From: Nissolia schottii
Lineage: Eukaryota > Streptophyta > Magnoliopsida > Fabales > Fabaceae
DNA length: 64,000 nt
Direction: 5' to 3'
Assembly (NCBI GenBank): GCA_003254905.1
Contig: QANU01025319.1
Coordinates: forward strand, 111,139-175,138
Below, piece by piece: positions 11,900-22,289 of the stretch. Numbering within the stretch: the first letter of the stretch is position 1; each line of letters opens with the position of its first letter. Below the pieces are notes generated by a model, which saw only the letters and a list, made by a program, of their open reading frames with translations, searched no databases and was not told the DNA's origin. A program made the translations under genes and the position numbers.

Positions 11900-12429
11900 A
11901 AAAAAAGTTTATGTGAATCTGGTGTCGGTCGTCCCCCACTAGAGTGAGAATATTTCCCTAACCTCTTTGAACACTAATGTTTACAGGATATTTATCGATC
12001 ACCCACCAAAGTGACCCTCAAATTAACAGCGAAATTGATGAGTCATTTTCTTATCAATTATATCAAACATTTTTGGCAATGAGTTTCATCTTTGCATCTT
12101 CATTGATTCCTATTATATCCTGTAATTTTTGCCCAAACTTTTCCTATACACAGAATTTATTTTCATTATTTTTTCTCAATGATACTTTGACAACATTCAT
12201 GTTTGTTACTGAACAAAAGCAAGATGAATGAATTTCAAATAATGTTTGTTAGATCAATGTTTCACAAGAAATGTGAACTCTGGTGATTGATAGTCAAATT
12301 TATTTATTTATTTTTACCTGTGATTGATTGTCAAATTACACATATGAAGAGGAATAAAAAGAAAATTGTTGTAAAGAAAAACACAAGCCAAAGATAAATG
12401 AATGCGCTATAACTTAACTATAATCAATT
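11900..12429. other. AT-rich spacer, nothing recognised
   Basis: The open frame 11977-12231 (+) is hydrophobic and shows no family resemblance. I see no element ends. Confidence 0.4.
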
Positions 12430-12965
12430 CATAATTTTTTTATTGATGAAAAGAAAGCTCGAACTAACCAAGATAGAAAACGAGCAAAAGAGTACAAACC
12501 AAGGATTACAAACAGATAAAAACAAAAAGAAACAGTAAAAGTGAAAATACAACAAAAAATGTCATCCAAACAAACCAACAAGCAAAATGCATGACCTCCA
12601 CCCCAACTCCGTCGGTATGGCCATCACAGTCAAGAGGACAAAAATGGTCAAGCTACAACCTCAGTGTGATGAGGATCATCAACTTCTTGTGTTTCGAAAG
12701 ATAACCAACTAGAAAGTAGTGTTGTCAAATGTTGAAGTTCTGAGATTCCAATGCAACCACCAAAAAAATTGCAAAGCAAGAAGTTACTATCCCAAGCTCA
12801 AATTGATGCGCATTGAAGAGGGTGTGTTGTTGGGCACGACAGAAGCATGATTGGACTCTAGATAGGCCCTAATAATTCCACCTCCTCACTTTGATATTTG
12901 AAATCTTCAAATATCATATTATTTCTTATCCCACAAAGAGTCCAGCAAATAACAAAAAGTAAACA
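12430..12965 (-). mobile_element. Degenerate LINE 3' end (minus strand)
   Basis: Read on the minus strand, about 12965-12840 gives a stretch resembling the end of the LINE reverse-transcriptase zinc-binding (zf-RVT) domain: a hydrophobic segment, then GIRNNMIFEDFKYQSEEVELL. The downstream part (12840-12430) is non-coding and A-rich on the plus strand. Stops and shifts are present. The family is inferred; the boundaries are approximate. Confidence 0.5.
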
Positions 12966-13555
12966 AAGTCATAGTTTTTTTTTTTATCAAAGCCTTTGAC
13001 ATGGACACCACACCATTAATTCATAGATATTTAATTTAATGGTCTAACCGTTTCTTCTTAAGTGCAGGTGATGGTGATGTGAATATCTAACATGGCGAAT
13101 CATTAATCCCATCAACTCTTTTAATATAGGAAAACAAATTTTAAAAAAAAAGTCAAATAATGACTCACAGAAAAAACTCAAAAATAAAGTGTATCAATCT
13201 ATAATATTAGATGATGACACAAAAGACCAAAGTTACAACACCAAAGAAACCTAACTTGAAGTTGAAGCCAAAGACAAGTCTTGAAAGAAGACCACATAGT
13301 CATCAACTCAACACAAGAAGAAAGGACAGTAGTGTGATAAGTATCCATTTCCACTAGTTTTCAGTGTTGTCGTTATCCATCAATTTTGAACGAAGAATCA
13401 CCTGTCTCATTTATATTTCGTCAAAATTTTGAATAATAAGAAGGAGGATTTAATAACTCAATTTACACGAATGCATTAGGTTCCCACTACAACGTCGAAA
13501 TAATCTCTAATAAAGAGTTGCACACTAAATGAATGTTATACGTTACAAAACTGCT

Positions 13556-13880
13556 TAGGGACTAGTTTGGATGTTATATGTACTAAATAAATAATAATTT
13601 TAAGTATCCCCAAATTAAATAGGAAATGAGTGATTTAAACAAGTCTTTGGTGCTTAAAATTTTAAGGATTTTAGTTGTAACAAAGGCAATGAAATCTCTG
13701 ATCATGAAAACTGAAGAAAAGGACAGAGTTGCACTAAATGGAGAGGAGCCACTTAGGACTAGTTTGGATGTTATATGTAGCAAATAAATAATAATTTTAA
13801 TTATCCCAAATTAAATAGGAAATGAGTGATTTAAACAAGTCTTTGGTGCTTAAAATTTTAAGGATTTTAGTTGTAAATTT
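13556..13880 (+). repeat. Two direct copies of a 125-130 bp unit
   Basis: 13556-13683 and 13753-13880 share 'ggactagtttggatgttata' through 'aaggattttagttgtaa' with few differences (offset about 197). The 70 bp between them are unrelated. I could not assign it to a known element. Confidence 0.8.
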
Positions 13881-14400
13881 TATGTTTAGGAATAATTTTT
13901 AAAATTGATTTTTGTAATTAAAATTAACTATATTTTTATAATTATTTTTATATCATTTTAGGTTTTTTTCCTTGTAATTTTTTATGATTTGGTCAGCACT
14001 TTTTTTAAGGATAAATTTTTATAGTTAAATTTATTTTGATTTTGGTCCTTCAAATATCAAAACTCAAATAATAGAAAACTACGGAGACTTATACCATAAG
14101 AAAAAATATTATAGTGACCAAAGCTAAATTTAAATCATAGCGACGAAGATATTATTTAAACCAAAACTTAATGTTGCAATTAGTTTTATTCTGGATACGT
14201 GAATTTCAATGTACACAAAAGAGATACAAAAGAGACATTTATATAAATAATATAAAATAAATTTACATAATTTGTAATTTTTCAAATAAGAGTATTAAAA
14301 ATATTTTAAATTTAATACGATTTTACTTAAACAATAGACATATTGATTGATAGATGATTTGTTATTATTAATCCAACTGACTCTATCTCACAACTCCTAT
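13881..14400. other. AT-rich spacer, nothing recognised
   Basis: There is no coding similarity. The segment may include the lost 5' LTR of the copia element that follows, but I see no TG...CA boundary or primer-binding site. Confidence 0.4.
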
Positions 14401-14916
14401 TGGTTGAAGAATGGAAATTTAACGGAAAGTGTTGAGTTTCAATTGCTCCTGAGCAAGCTTCAAGATTTCACAAGGATCGGTGGAAATTATCGTGATTCTT
14501 CATAATTCTGGCACAATTTTTTCACGAATTGTTTGAAGATTCAATAGTAATTCCGCAGTTTTTGCCTCTTTCATTTTTTTTTTCTCTTCATTTGCACTCA
14601 AGCTGCATTAATTCAATCATATCTTTGCATGTCTTTGGTTCTTGGATCTTCAATTTAATCCAAGTGTGCTGCTTCATTCCGATATCGAGCTTCTTTACAT
14701 TTGTAACCTCAGTGCATATTCTGAGCATGCTCTGTGATCATTGTGATCTCAGTCCAATTTTTTTTTTCTTCTTCCATGCTTTTTCTAATTTCTTGATCAG
14801 ACGAAATTTCTTGATGGAAAATCCAATTCAATAACAACACATTGTGCCTGTTCCTAATCCTATTCAAGATCCTACTAGTTTCTTTTTTCAGCATCCTAAT
14901 GAGAGTCTGGGTTCTA

Positions 14917-15848
14917 ACTTCTATGATTGTTGTTGTGACACTCACAAGGAAGAACTATCATTCTTGGTCTCGTGCCTTGAGACTTACTCTCAAAGCCAAG
15001 AATAAGCTACAGTTCATAGATGGTTCGGTACCAATGCCTCCTGCTAATCATGCCACTTTCCATGCTTGGGATCGCTGCAATACCTTTGTGTTGTCTTGGA
15101 TAATTAATTCTCTTGATCAAGAGATCATCCCAGTGTTCAATGGATTGAGGTAGCTTCTGAGCTAGGGCGTGATCTGCAGCAACGCTACCATCATGGTGAT
15201 CTCTACCGCATTGCTGATCTTCAAGAAAGTTCATATTCTCATAGGCAAGGTGATAATTTTATCACTACTTATTTTACCAAATTGAAGACTATTTAGGAAG
15301 AACTTGAAAATTTTAGACCTATTCCTTCGTGTACCTATGTTGGTCATTATGTGTGTGGACTAGGCATTATTAGGAATTATAGACAAAATGACTATGTCAT
15401 TAGAATTTTGAGCTCAATGATCAGTATAATGCTGTTAGATCTCAAATTATGCTGATAGAACCAGTTCCTGCAATTACCAGAATTTTATCCTTGTTGTTGC
15501 GACAAGAGAGACAATTTGTTCCTGATTTAGGCGACCTTAGACTGATTGCTATTCCCGCTGCACATAGTGGTCATTATTCTACTGGTAGAGGTCGTGGCAA
15601 AGGCAGAAACCAAAAGGGCCATACTAATTTTGCAAGAAGAGGACAAACGTCATCTAGGGCTTGTGTTCATTGTGGAAAACCTGACCATCCATCAGAAAGA
15701 TGTTTTCAGAAATTTCCTCATCTGCAACCTAAATCAGTTGATCATGTCCAAGCTAGTAATGATAATGATGATACAAGCAGTGTGATATCTCATTCCTCTC
15801 AGAAGGAACATAGTGGTAATTCTGAGATGTCATTTACTTTCGAGTAGT
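14917..15848 (+). pseudogene. copia gag pseudogene with CCHC zinc knuckle
   Basis: The N-terminal part reads RKNYHSWSRALRLTLKAKNK and then FIDGSVPMPP, the standard gag start of this retroelement group. It continues in another frame through the 'GDLYRIADLQE' region (about 15195-15235). The zinc knuckle C-VH-C-GKPD-H-PSER-C lies at about 15659-15703 and is intact. Several frame changes and stops make it non-functional. Confidence 0.8.
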
Positions 15849-15978
15849 ATTAAACATTGATCTCCTTGCTGCAACATCATGAAGGCATGTCTCTCAACCT
15901 GTAGCTAATCATATCACACTCAAAGAACCTTTTTCCCTTTTCCCAGGTATATCTCACATCTTATCCTATTCTAATTTC

Positions 15979-16260
15979 AGTTTGATTCGTGGATCATTGA
16001 TACAGGAGCTTCTGTTCATGTCTCACATACACTAAAATGTTTTCACTCATTTTACAACATAAAACCAATAAAAATCAAACTCCCTGATGGTAGTGAAATT
16101 ACCACAAATATGTTGGGGACTGGTTTTTTTTTTCCTGATGACCTTTACCTTACAAATGTTCTATTTGTTCCTAGTTTCTCATTCAATTCGATATCAGTCT
16201 CAAAATTAATTGCACCCATACCCTGCGCAGTGTCTTTTACTGCTACTATCTGTGAGATGC
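15979..16260 (+). pseudogene. copia aspartic protease fragment
   Basis: FDSWIIDTGASVHVSH carries the DTGA active-site motif (codons at 15999-16010). It is followed by the usual IKLPDGS and VLFVPSFSFN segments. It is in the correct order between gag and integrase. Confidence 0.8.
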
Positions 16261-16394
16261 ATGATAATCACTTGATGAAGAGGATTGGTGTAGCTAGTGT
16301 CTAGCATGGTTTATATGCATTTCAAGCTACACCTATTAATTTACCTCCTCCTCAGTATGCAACATCTATTCACAATGTATCTCCCATTTCTCAT

Positions 16395-16690
16395 TCAGTC
16401 AATCTTTGGCACCTTAAGCTAGGTCATCCATCTTATGGAAAGTTAGATGGCATGAAGAAAATTTTTCCTTTTATCAAATGTAATAAATCTCATGTATGTA
16501 CCTTGTGACACATGTCACTCTGCTAAACAAAAGAAGTTAGTTTTTCCAATTAGCAATTCTGTTGCTGCTTATGCTTTTGATCTAGTTCATATGGACATTT
16601 GGGGCCATCTTGCTATTCCTTCTATAATGGGCCACAAATACTTCCTTACTATTGTAGATGTTTTCTTATCTTTAAACAAAATGCACCAAC
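16395..16690 (+). pseudogene. copia GAG-pre-integrase and integrase start, truncated
   Basis: LWHLKLGHPSYGKL is followed, after a frame change near 16500, by CDTCHSAKQKKLVFP and by FDLVHMDIWG and HKYFLTIVD, the zinc-binding and first catalytic-Asp regions. The reading then runs into unrelated AT-rich DNA near 16690. Confidence 0.75.
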
Positions 16691-18860
16691 GGCCTATTTC
16701 TTTATTTTCCATTTATCACAGTAAATCAGTTTTTCTTTATATTCACCCCAGCATATTTTTATCTTATATACAAGTAATAGTCCTCTCCCATTTATGCAAG
16801 ATACAAATAAATGGAAAAGAATCGGGGAGAAAAATATGCTTATCAACGTAACCACTTTGACATGTACATGTTGATTAAATTTGCAAAATAAGAAATTGAT
16901 GATGACAAACATTGCATGAACATTCTAATGTGTGTGTTAGTGTTTCAGGCTAATTAATTTTGTTAGCAAAATTACTTTCTCCTGTCCCAAATTATTTGTA
17001 ATGATATCACAAGAAAAATAAGAAAGAAAAGGAAGATGGGTCCAGCAAATCACGTACAACAAAAGCAAAGAAAGCATGGATGTAGTCCAAGATTTATGCT
17101 TAATATTTGTCAGCATATTTGACTTGACAAATCAAGACCATGAGGAAAAGGAATGCACAGCTTACAAGCGTAATTTTATGGTAGCAAAGGAAAGAAATAA
17201 AATAAGATGGAAATAAGGTTGTCAGCATTTAAAGGATGGAAGAATATGAAAATATGGAAGCAGTATATTATGTCCTCATCTGATGGAGAGATAGAGAACT
17301 ATTCGACTACAAAGGAAAAGGAAACTATGATTTGAATAAAGAAAAATAAGGGAAGCACAAATCTTGCTACTCCATCAGCTAAAGTCAAAGAAAAAGGAAG
17401 AAAGAGACATGGACCTATGACAAGCTAAAAAGGAAGAAAGAGAAATACATTTATGAAAAGGAAGAAAGAGAAACAAATCAAGTGACAAAGAAATAGAAAG
17501 CTATCAAGTACAACATCTCTTCAAGAAACTTTCCATATACAAAAAAGCTATAATGTAGCCATGAGTGAAGTAAATGGAATAGGACAAAGAAATGGAAAGC
17601 AATTTTTTTTTGTAATGAAAAAAAAAATCACGTGTAGAAGCTCACAAAAAGGAAGGCTGCAAGTGATGGATGCAACAAAAAAATAAAAAGCAAAAATCAT
17701 GAAACAAATGGTCTCCTTCCAAATGGTCAAAGAGACACACGAAGGTGATGGAAGCATATTTGGAAAACAATATTCATGGAACAAGAAAATCACCTTGCAA
17801 CGGTCAAGAGAGAACATCAAGTTGATTGAAGGCAGAAGAAGAAAGAATACGTGTTATGTCAAGAAGGAATCATGGAAGAAATGCAAAAATAAAGGAGATG
17901 ATCTTGAGCTTCAATATTCAAGGATCAAGTATAAATGGGATGTCTTCACCATTCTAATATACACAAGACATAAGAGAAAAATGAGAGAAAAAGACCACCA
18001 TTGAAATACATCATCAAGAGCTCCACCTACAAACCTCTCATATTTTGAATATGTTATTTTCAATCCTTTGATTTGGTATTTTGGTATTTTATTGCTTGGT
18101 GAGAAAATTGGTCATTTGAGAGTTTGTTTTTTTGGCGAGCAACAGAGAGCTTAAGAGAAAGATTTTCAGTTCAAGTCTCTGTATTTGAAATTTCTGTCTT
18201 GTGAGTTCTTGAGAAGAACTATTGATGCTTGTAAGTTTTTGTGAAAGAAAAATAGATTTTGGCGATTGAAGAACTGGACGTAGATTCCTGACTAGGAATC
18301 GAATCAGTATAAATATTGTGTGTATTTTTCTTCTTCTCTCTACTATTTACATTTCCTATCATTTAAAAGAAAATCTGTTTTCGTTTTCAAAATTTTGGTT
18401 TTTCAGAAAACTTGTCTCCCTGAATACAAGGAGATATCTCATAAACTTTTAGGAGACAATTTTCAAAGAAAGGTTAATTTTTTTTTAAAGCGAAAGACTT
18501 TGCTTAGATTCAACCCCCTTTCTCTAAGCCACACAAAACCATCAGTACCAGGGAGCACAAAACAAATTCTACTCCTGTGATTTACATTTTGGTTATTACT
18601 ACTCCTATGATTTACGCCAATACCATTCAGCAGAGAAAAAAAATAAAAATAGTAACCCTTTCTTAAATGTTTTTATAGGACACTGATTAAATTAACAATA
18701 AAGTTTTCCGAAAAATAATTGATTTAATTTATCAATTTTTGTAAAAGAAAAAACTACTACTCTTTAGTCAAAATTTATTTATTTATTTCTGAATTGTTTG
18801 ACTAATATCCTTAAGCATTGATTTGACCAATTGAAAAACCCCAACCACTAGTAATAATCT
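16691..18860. other. Purine-rich low-complexity stretch and LTR-like remnant, no gene
   Basis: 17000-17900 is rich in 'aaggaagaaagag'-type purine runs. 18100-18540 contains phrases such as 'gaactggacgtagattcctgactaggaatcgaa' in pieces and 'ttcaacccccttt', which resemble the 3' part of a copia (SIRE-type) LTR. No coding similarity or target duplication was found, so the LTR reading is tentative. Confidence 0.35.
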
Positions 18861-18861
18861 A

Positions 18862-18890
18862 TACTACTACTACTACTACTACTACATACT
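18862..18890 (+). repeat. (TAC)n microsatellite
   Basis: About eight consecutive TAC units are followed by an imperfect unit. Confidence 0.9.
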
Positions 18891-19560
18891 ACAGTATCCT
18901 TTCACTATAATTCGGTGGCTTCCCTCCCCAGAAACGTGACAGGAGATTTCCAGTTATCTTCCTCATTTAGATCAGTGAGCAGTAACCAGTCCAAAATAAG
19001 CTGGCCAAAAATTAAACTAATATAACGAAGGAATCGCAGTGCACACGAATAAAAATAAATAAACACGCGCTGTGCTGCTAGAGAGTGAGAGCGAGTGGCA
19101 GTACGAGTGGTACTACACCTACTACTAGAGTGAGGAAGCGAGAGCCGAGCCGGCTGACAAGCCGAGGTTGGCGCTTCCCGCAACCCCATACCAACAACAC
19201 GCGCACTTGCACGTGCACACACTCCTCATTCTCACTCACTGGGAAACAGCGTGAGTAACATCGTTAGTTAATTAATTAATTAATCAAAGAAAAAACAAAA
19301 TAAGTAGCAGCGCACTGTAAAATTAGGAGTAATAAAATGAATAAAAAAACAAAACGAAAAGGACAAAGGGATCGTGTGTATAACTACCCCCATTTCCTAA
19401 CGCATCTTTCATTTCAATTCCTCTCTGATTTTTAACTCCTCTCTCACACAGCAGAGAGAATCAGAGAACGTGCATTCTTCTCCCATTAATTCCTCTCAGC
19501 AACAAACCCTGAAACACCCTTTTCCTTCTTCACTTTCTCACACAGTTACTCAGAGAGATA
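18891..19560 (+). promoter_or_regulatory. Upstream region and 5' leader of the patatin-like gene
   Basis: The segment is unlike the TE-rich DNA around it: moderate GC, a (TTAA)n run at 19265-19283, and a CT-rich leader with 'ctctctcacacagcagagag' just before the ATG. The open frame on the opposite strand at 18905-19222 has no recognisable similarity. A TATA-like 'tgtgtataac' lies at about 19374-19383, but the transcription start cannot be fixed. Confidence 0.45.
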
Positions 19561-20932
19561 ATGGAGCTAAGCAAGGTGACCCTGGAGATCTTCTCCAAAC
19601 TGGAGCAGCAATGGCTCTCTCACTACGAAGCCGCTTCCAAAACCCGTATTCTCAGCATCGACGGCGGAGGCACCACCGCCACCGTCGCCGGCGCCGCCCT
19701 CGTCCACCTCGAGGACCAGATCCGCGCCCAAACCGCCGATCCTCACGCTCAAATCGCCGATTACTTTGACATCATTGCCGGCACTGGCATCGGTGCCATC
19801 CTCGCCGCCATGATCACCGCCGACGACGGCTTCGGCAGGCCTCTCTACACCGCCAGAGAAGCCGTCAGCCTCATTGCAGACAGAAATCACGAGCTCTTCA
19901 GGCTCAAGCACGCTGGGATCTTCCGCCGGCGCCGGAGATTCTCTTCTACGAGCATGGACGGCGTGTTGAAGCAGGTGTTCAGGAGAAAAGAGGGAGGACG
20001 GTTGCTTACCTTGAAGGACACGTGTAAGCCGTTGCTGATCCCTTGCTTCGACCTCAAGAGCTCGGCGCCGTTCGTGTTCTCCCGAGCCGACGCGTCCGAG
20101 TCGCCGAGTTTCGACTTCGAGCTCTGGAAGGTGTGCCGCGCCACGTCGGCGACGCCGAGCCTCTTCAAGCCATTCGGCTTCGCATCCGTCGACGGAAAGA
20201 CCTCCTGCTCCGCCGTTGACGGCGGCCTCGTCATGAATAACCCGGCGGCGGCAGCCGTCACGCACGTCCTCCACAACAAGCGCGAATTCCCGTCGGTGAA
20301 CGGCGTGGATGACCTGCTCGTCCTGTCCGTCGGAAACGGAGCGCCGGTGAAGAAGGTCCGCGACGTCGGCGAGTGCTCGACGTCGTCGGTTGTCGACATT
20401 GCGGTCGGCGGCGTATCCGAAACGGTTGACCAGATGCTCGGGAACGCCTTCTGTTGGAACCGTACGGACTACGTCAGAATCCAGGTGCGCCATTATGCTC
20501 ATTCTCTTTCTCCTATATTTTATCTCTGTTTGGTTTCCCAGAAAATCGAAGAATAAGATATATAAAAATAAAAAACGTTTTAACTTGATTTGACTAGATA
20601 ATGGAGTAAAAATTTATATAATAAATACATAACAATTAAATTTATTTAAAATATAATATTATTTTTAACGTGAACTCTGTTTTGGCTGTAACAAAATTTG
20701 ATTTCTGTTATCACTGAATTCTTGACGGAATGAATTAACGGCGTGTGGTGTTGTGCAGGCGTTCGGCTTGGAAGAGGGGGTGCTGAAGGAGAGGGTGCTG
20801 GAGTCTTTACCGTTTGGCGGGAAGCGGTTGCTGCAGGAAACTAACGGTAACAGAATTGAGAGCTTTGTGCAGCGTCTTGTTGCCACCGGAAAAGCTAGCC
20901 TCCCACCAAGTCCCTGCAAGGTTCCACCGTGA
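19561..20932 (+). CDS. PLP9: Patatin-like protein, pPLAIII group (PLP9-like), 365 aa, two exons
   Basis: Exon 1 is 19561-20484 (308 codons, ending RIQ|GTGCGC). The intron is 20485-20758 (acceptor TTGTGCAG). Exon 2 is 20759-20932, ending SLPPSPCKVPP and TGA. The patatin domain starts with ILSIDGGGTT (residues 30-39; glycine-rich DGGG loop). The esterase box is GTGIG (74-78), with Gly where classical patatins have the catalytic Ser of GxSxG. The Asp motif AVDGGLVMNNP is intact (D220). Loss of the canonical serine box is known for the pPLAIII subgroup, whose members act in lipid metabolism, cell elongation and lignin or seed-oil traits; weak acyl-hydrolase activity has been reported. The length is close to that of Arabidopsis PLP9 (about 384 aa as remembered). 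Exon 1 is GC- and CpG-rich, unlike its surroundings. The start has no upstream competitor in the leader. Intact and probably functional. Confidence 0.92.
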
Positions 20933-21563
20933 GCCACCTCGCAAACGGCGTGTCTTTTTTGTTTTTGTTTTTGTTTGTTTTTTTATTTTTATTTTGATGC
21001 TGTAAGTTGGTAGTTGTATCAAGGTCGACTTATTATTAATTGAAAAAGGAAAAAAAGGTAAAACTCCTGAAGGTTTTACTTTACTTGGCTGTGCTGTGCA
21101 TGTTGTCGGAGTGAATAGCAGTAAATAATTAGGACTTGGAAGAGAGTTTCTCTGATTCCCTTGATTCTGATTTTGACTTCTCCCAACGGAGGAAGGAGAA
21201 GTGACATATTGTTTCCAGAGGGACTGGACTTTGAGAATTACAGTTTCTTTGTTGGGAACATGCTAAGATATTTGTTGGTAACTACAGTTTCATGCTATTG
21301 TTAATTCCCCAAAATGGCTGCGTGATTTGTGGAGCTTTTACCACCACGACTAGACTCGTGAGCCGTGAGTCGCGTGCCGAAATTTACTTTTTACTTTTGG
21401 AGGGGAAAAATATACGCTTACCACGCAATCAAGGGCGAAGAATTTCACTTTCATTTCATGATGAACTTTCAATTGGTGTATATTTTGAGCGCTGAGGCGC
21501 AAGTTCATTTCAAATTTCTAATGAAACAAATTACTCGTAGAAATTTCAGGAAAAATAAATGTG

Positions 21564-21599
<36 letters not shown>

Positions 21600-21801
21600 C
21601 AATTCCTTACTCTGCAGGGAGTATCACTATTGCCGTTAAATACATATTTTAGGGATGAGAATGAATAAAGTTGACCGGTTGAATAGGATTTTAGTTTAAC
21701 TTTAACCTTACTTTAAATTTATTTAAAAAAATAAATAAACTACCATACCCGCAAGTCTTACAAATTAAAACTGTATGGGTATATGTACATAACAAGTTAG
21801 T
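20933..21801. other. 3' flank of the patatin-like gene, then spacer with (TA)n
   Basis: T-rich 3' untranslated-like sequence follows the stop codon. No strong AATAAA is obvious; 'gtaaataatt' near 21121 is a weak candidate. A (TA)n run lies at 21569-21596. No further gene is seen. Confidence 0.45.
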
Positions 21802-22006
21802 GTTATACTGCTAGTTATAATGTTAAGTGAGGATTCAGTTATGTAAAGTTGTTAGATTCTGTTAAAGTTGTTAGATAAACTATTCAGCATGTCTGGAATA
21901 GAAGTCGATATAAATACCAGGCCTCAAGTGTAAACTAATCACCAAATCATTCATAATACAATTAATTCTACACTTTCAGTCACAATTGATTCTCTTGTAA
22001 TCTTTA
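21802..22006 (+). repeat. 5' LTR of the copia element
   Basis: It begins TGTTATACTGCTAGTTATAATG and ends just before TGGTATCA. The start is approximate. It matches 26311-26745 apart from the MITE inserted in the latter. Confidence 0.7.
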
Positions 22007-22059
22007 TATGGTATCATAAAGCTCAGTTTTTTTTTTTCCCCTTTTCTCAAGCACGATCC

Positions 22060-22272
22060 ATGGCATCACCTAAACCCTCCAACGAGGATCCGCCACCTTC
22101 TCCACTCTCCTCCATCGGTTCTTCACCAGCATTTTCACTGCACAAGTTCTCTACTCTGGTTTCGCTTAAGCTTGATGACGATAACTATTTGTTGTGCCAT
22201 ATGGAAGCTTTTCACACCATCAAAGGTCATTGCCTTCAACATCATCCCTCCGATGTACGATTCCAAAGATGA
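22060..22272 (+). pseudogene. copia gag N-terminal fragment
   Basis: The translation contains the gag-start motif VSLKLDDDNYLLCHMEAF and then IKGHCLQHH, preceded by a Ser/Pro-rich leader. Similarity stops at about 22265, where unrelated AT-rich repeats begin. Confidence 0.75.
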
Positions 22273-22289
22273 TAAGAATTAAGTTTGGA

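Larger units (their letters stand above)
14400..16690 (+). mobile_element. Degenerate Ty1-copia retrotransposon, gag to integrase only
   Basis: The order gag - zinc knuckle - aspartic protease - GAG-pre-integrase - integrase start is the Ty1-copia arrangement. The coding sequence is broken by stops and shifts (for example after 15150 and at 15295). Similarity ends abruptly near 16685, within the integrase; the reverse transcriptase and both LTRs are not seen here. Confidence 0.8.

Noticed and set aside
19567..20502. A 311-codon open frame on the minus strand opposite the patatin gene
   Set aside because: It mirrors the GC-rich patatin exon, is composed of compositionally odd Arg/Glu/Gly/Val-rich sequence, and has no family resemblance. 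The plus strand encodes a conserved protein here.
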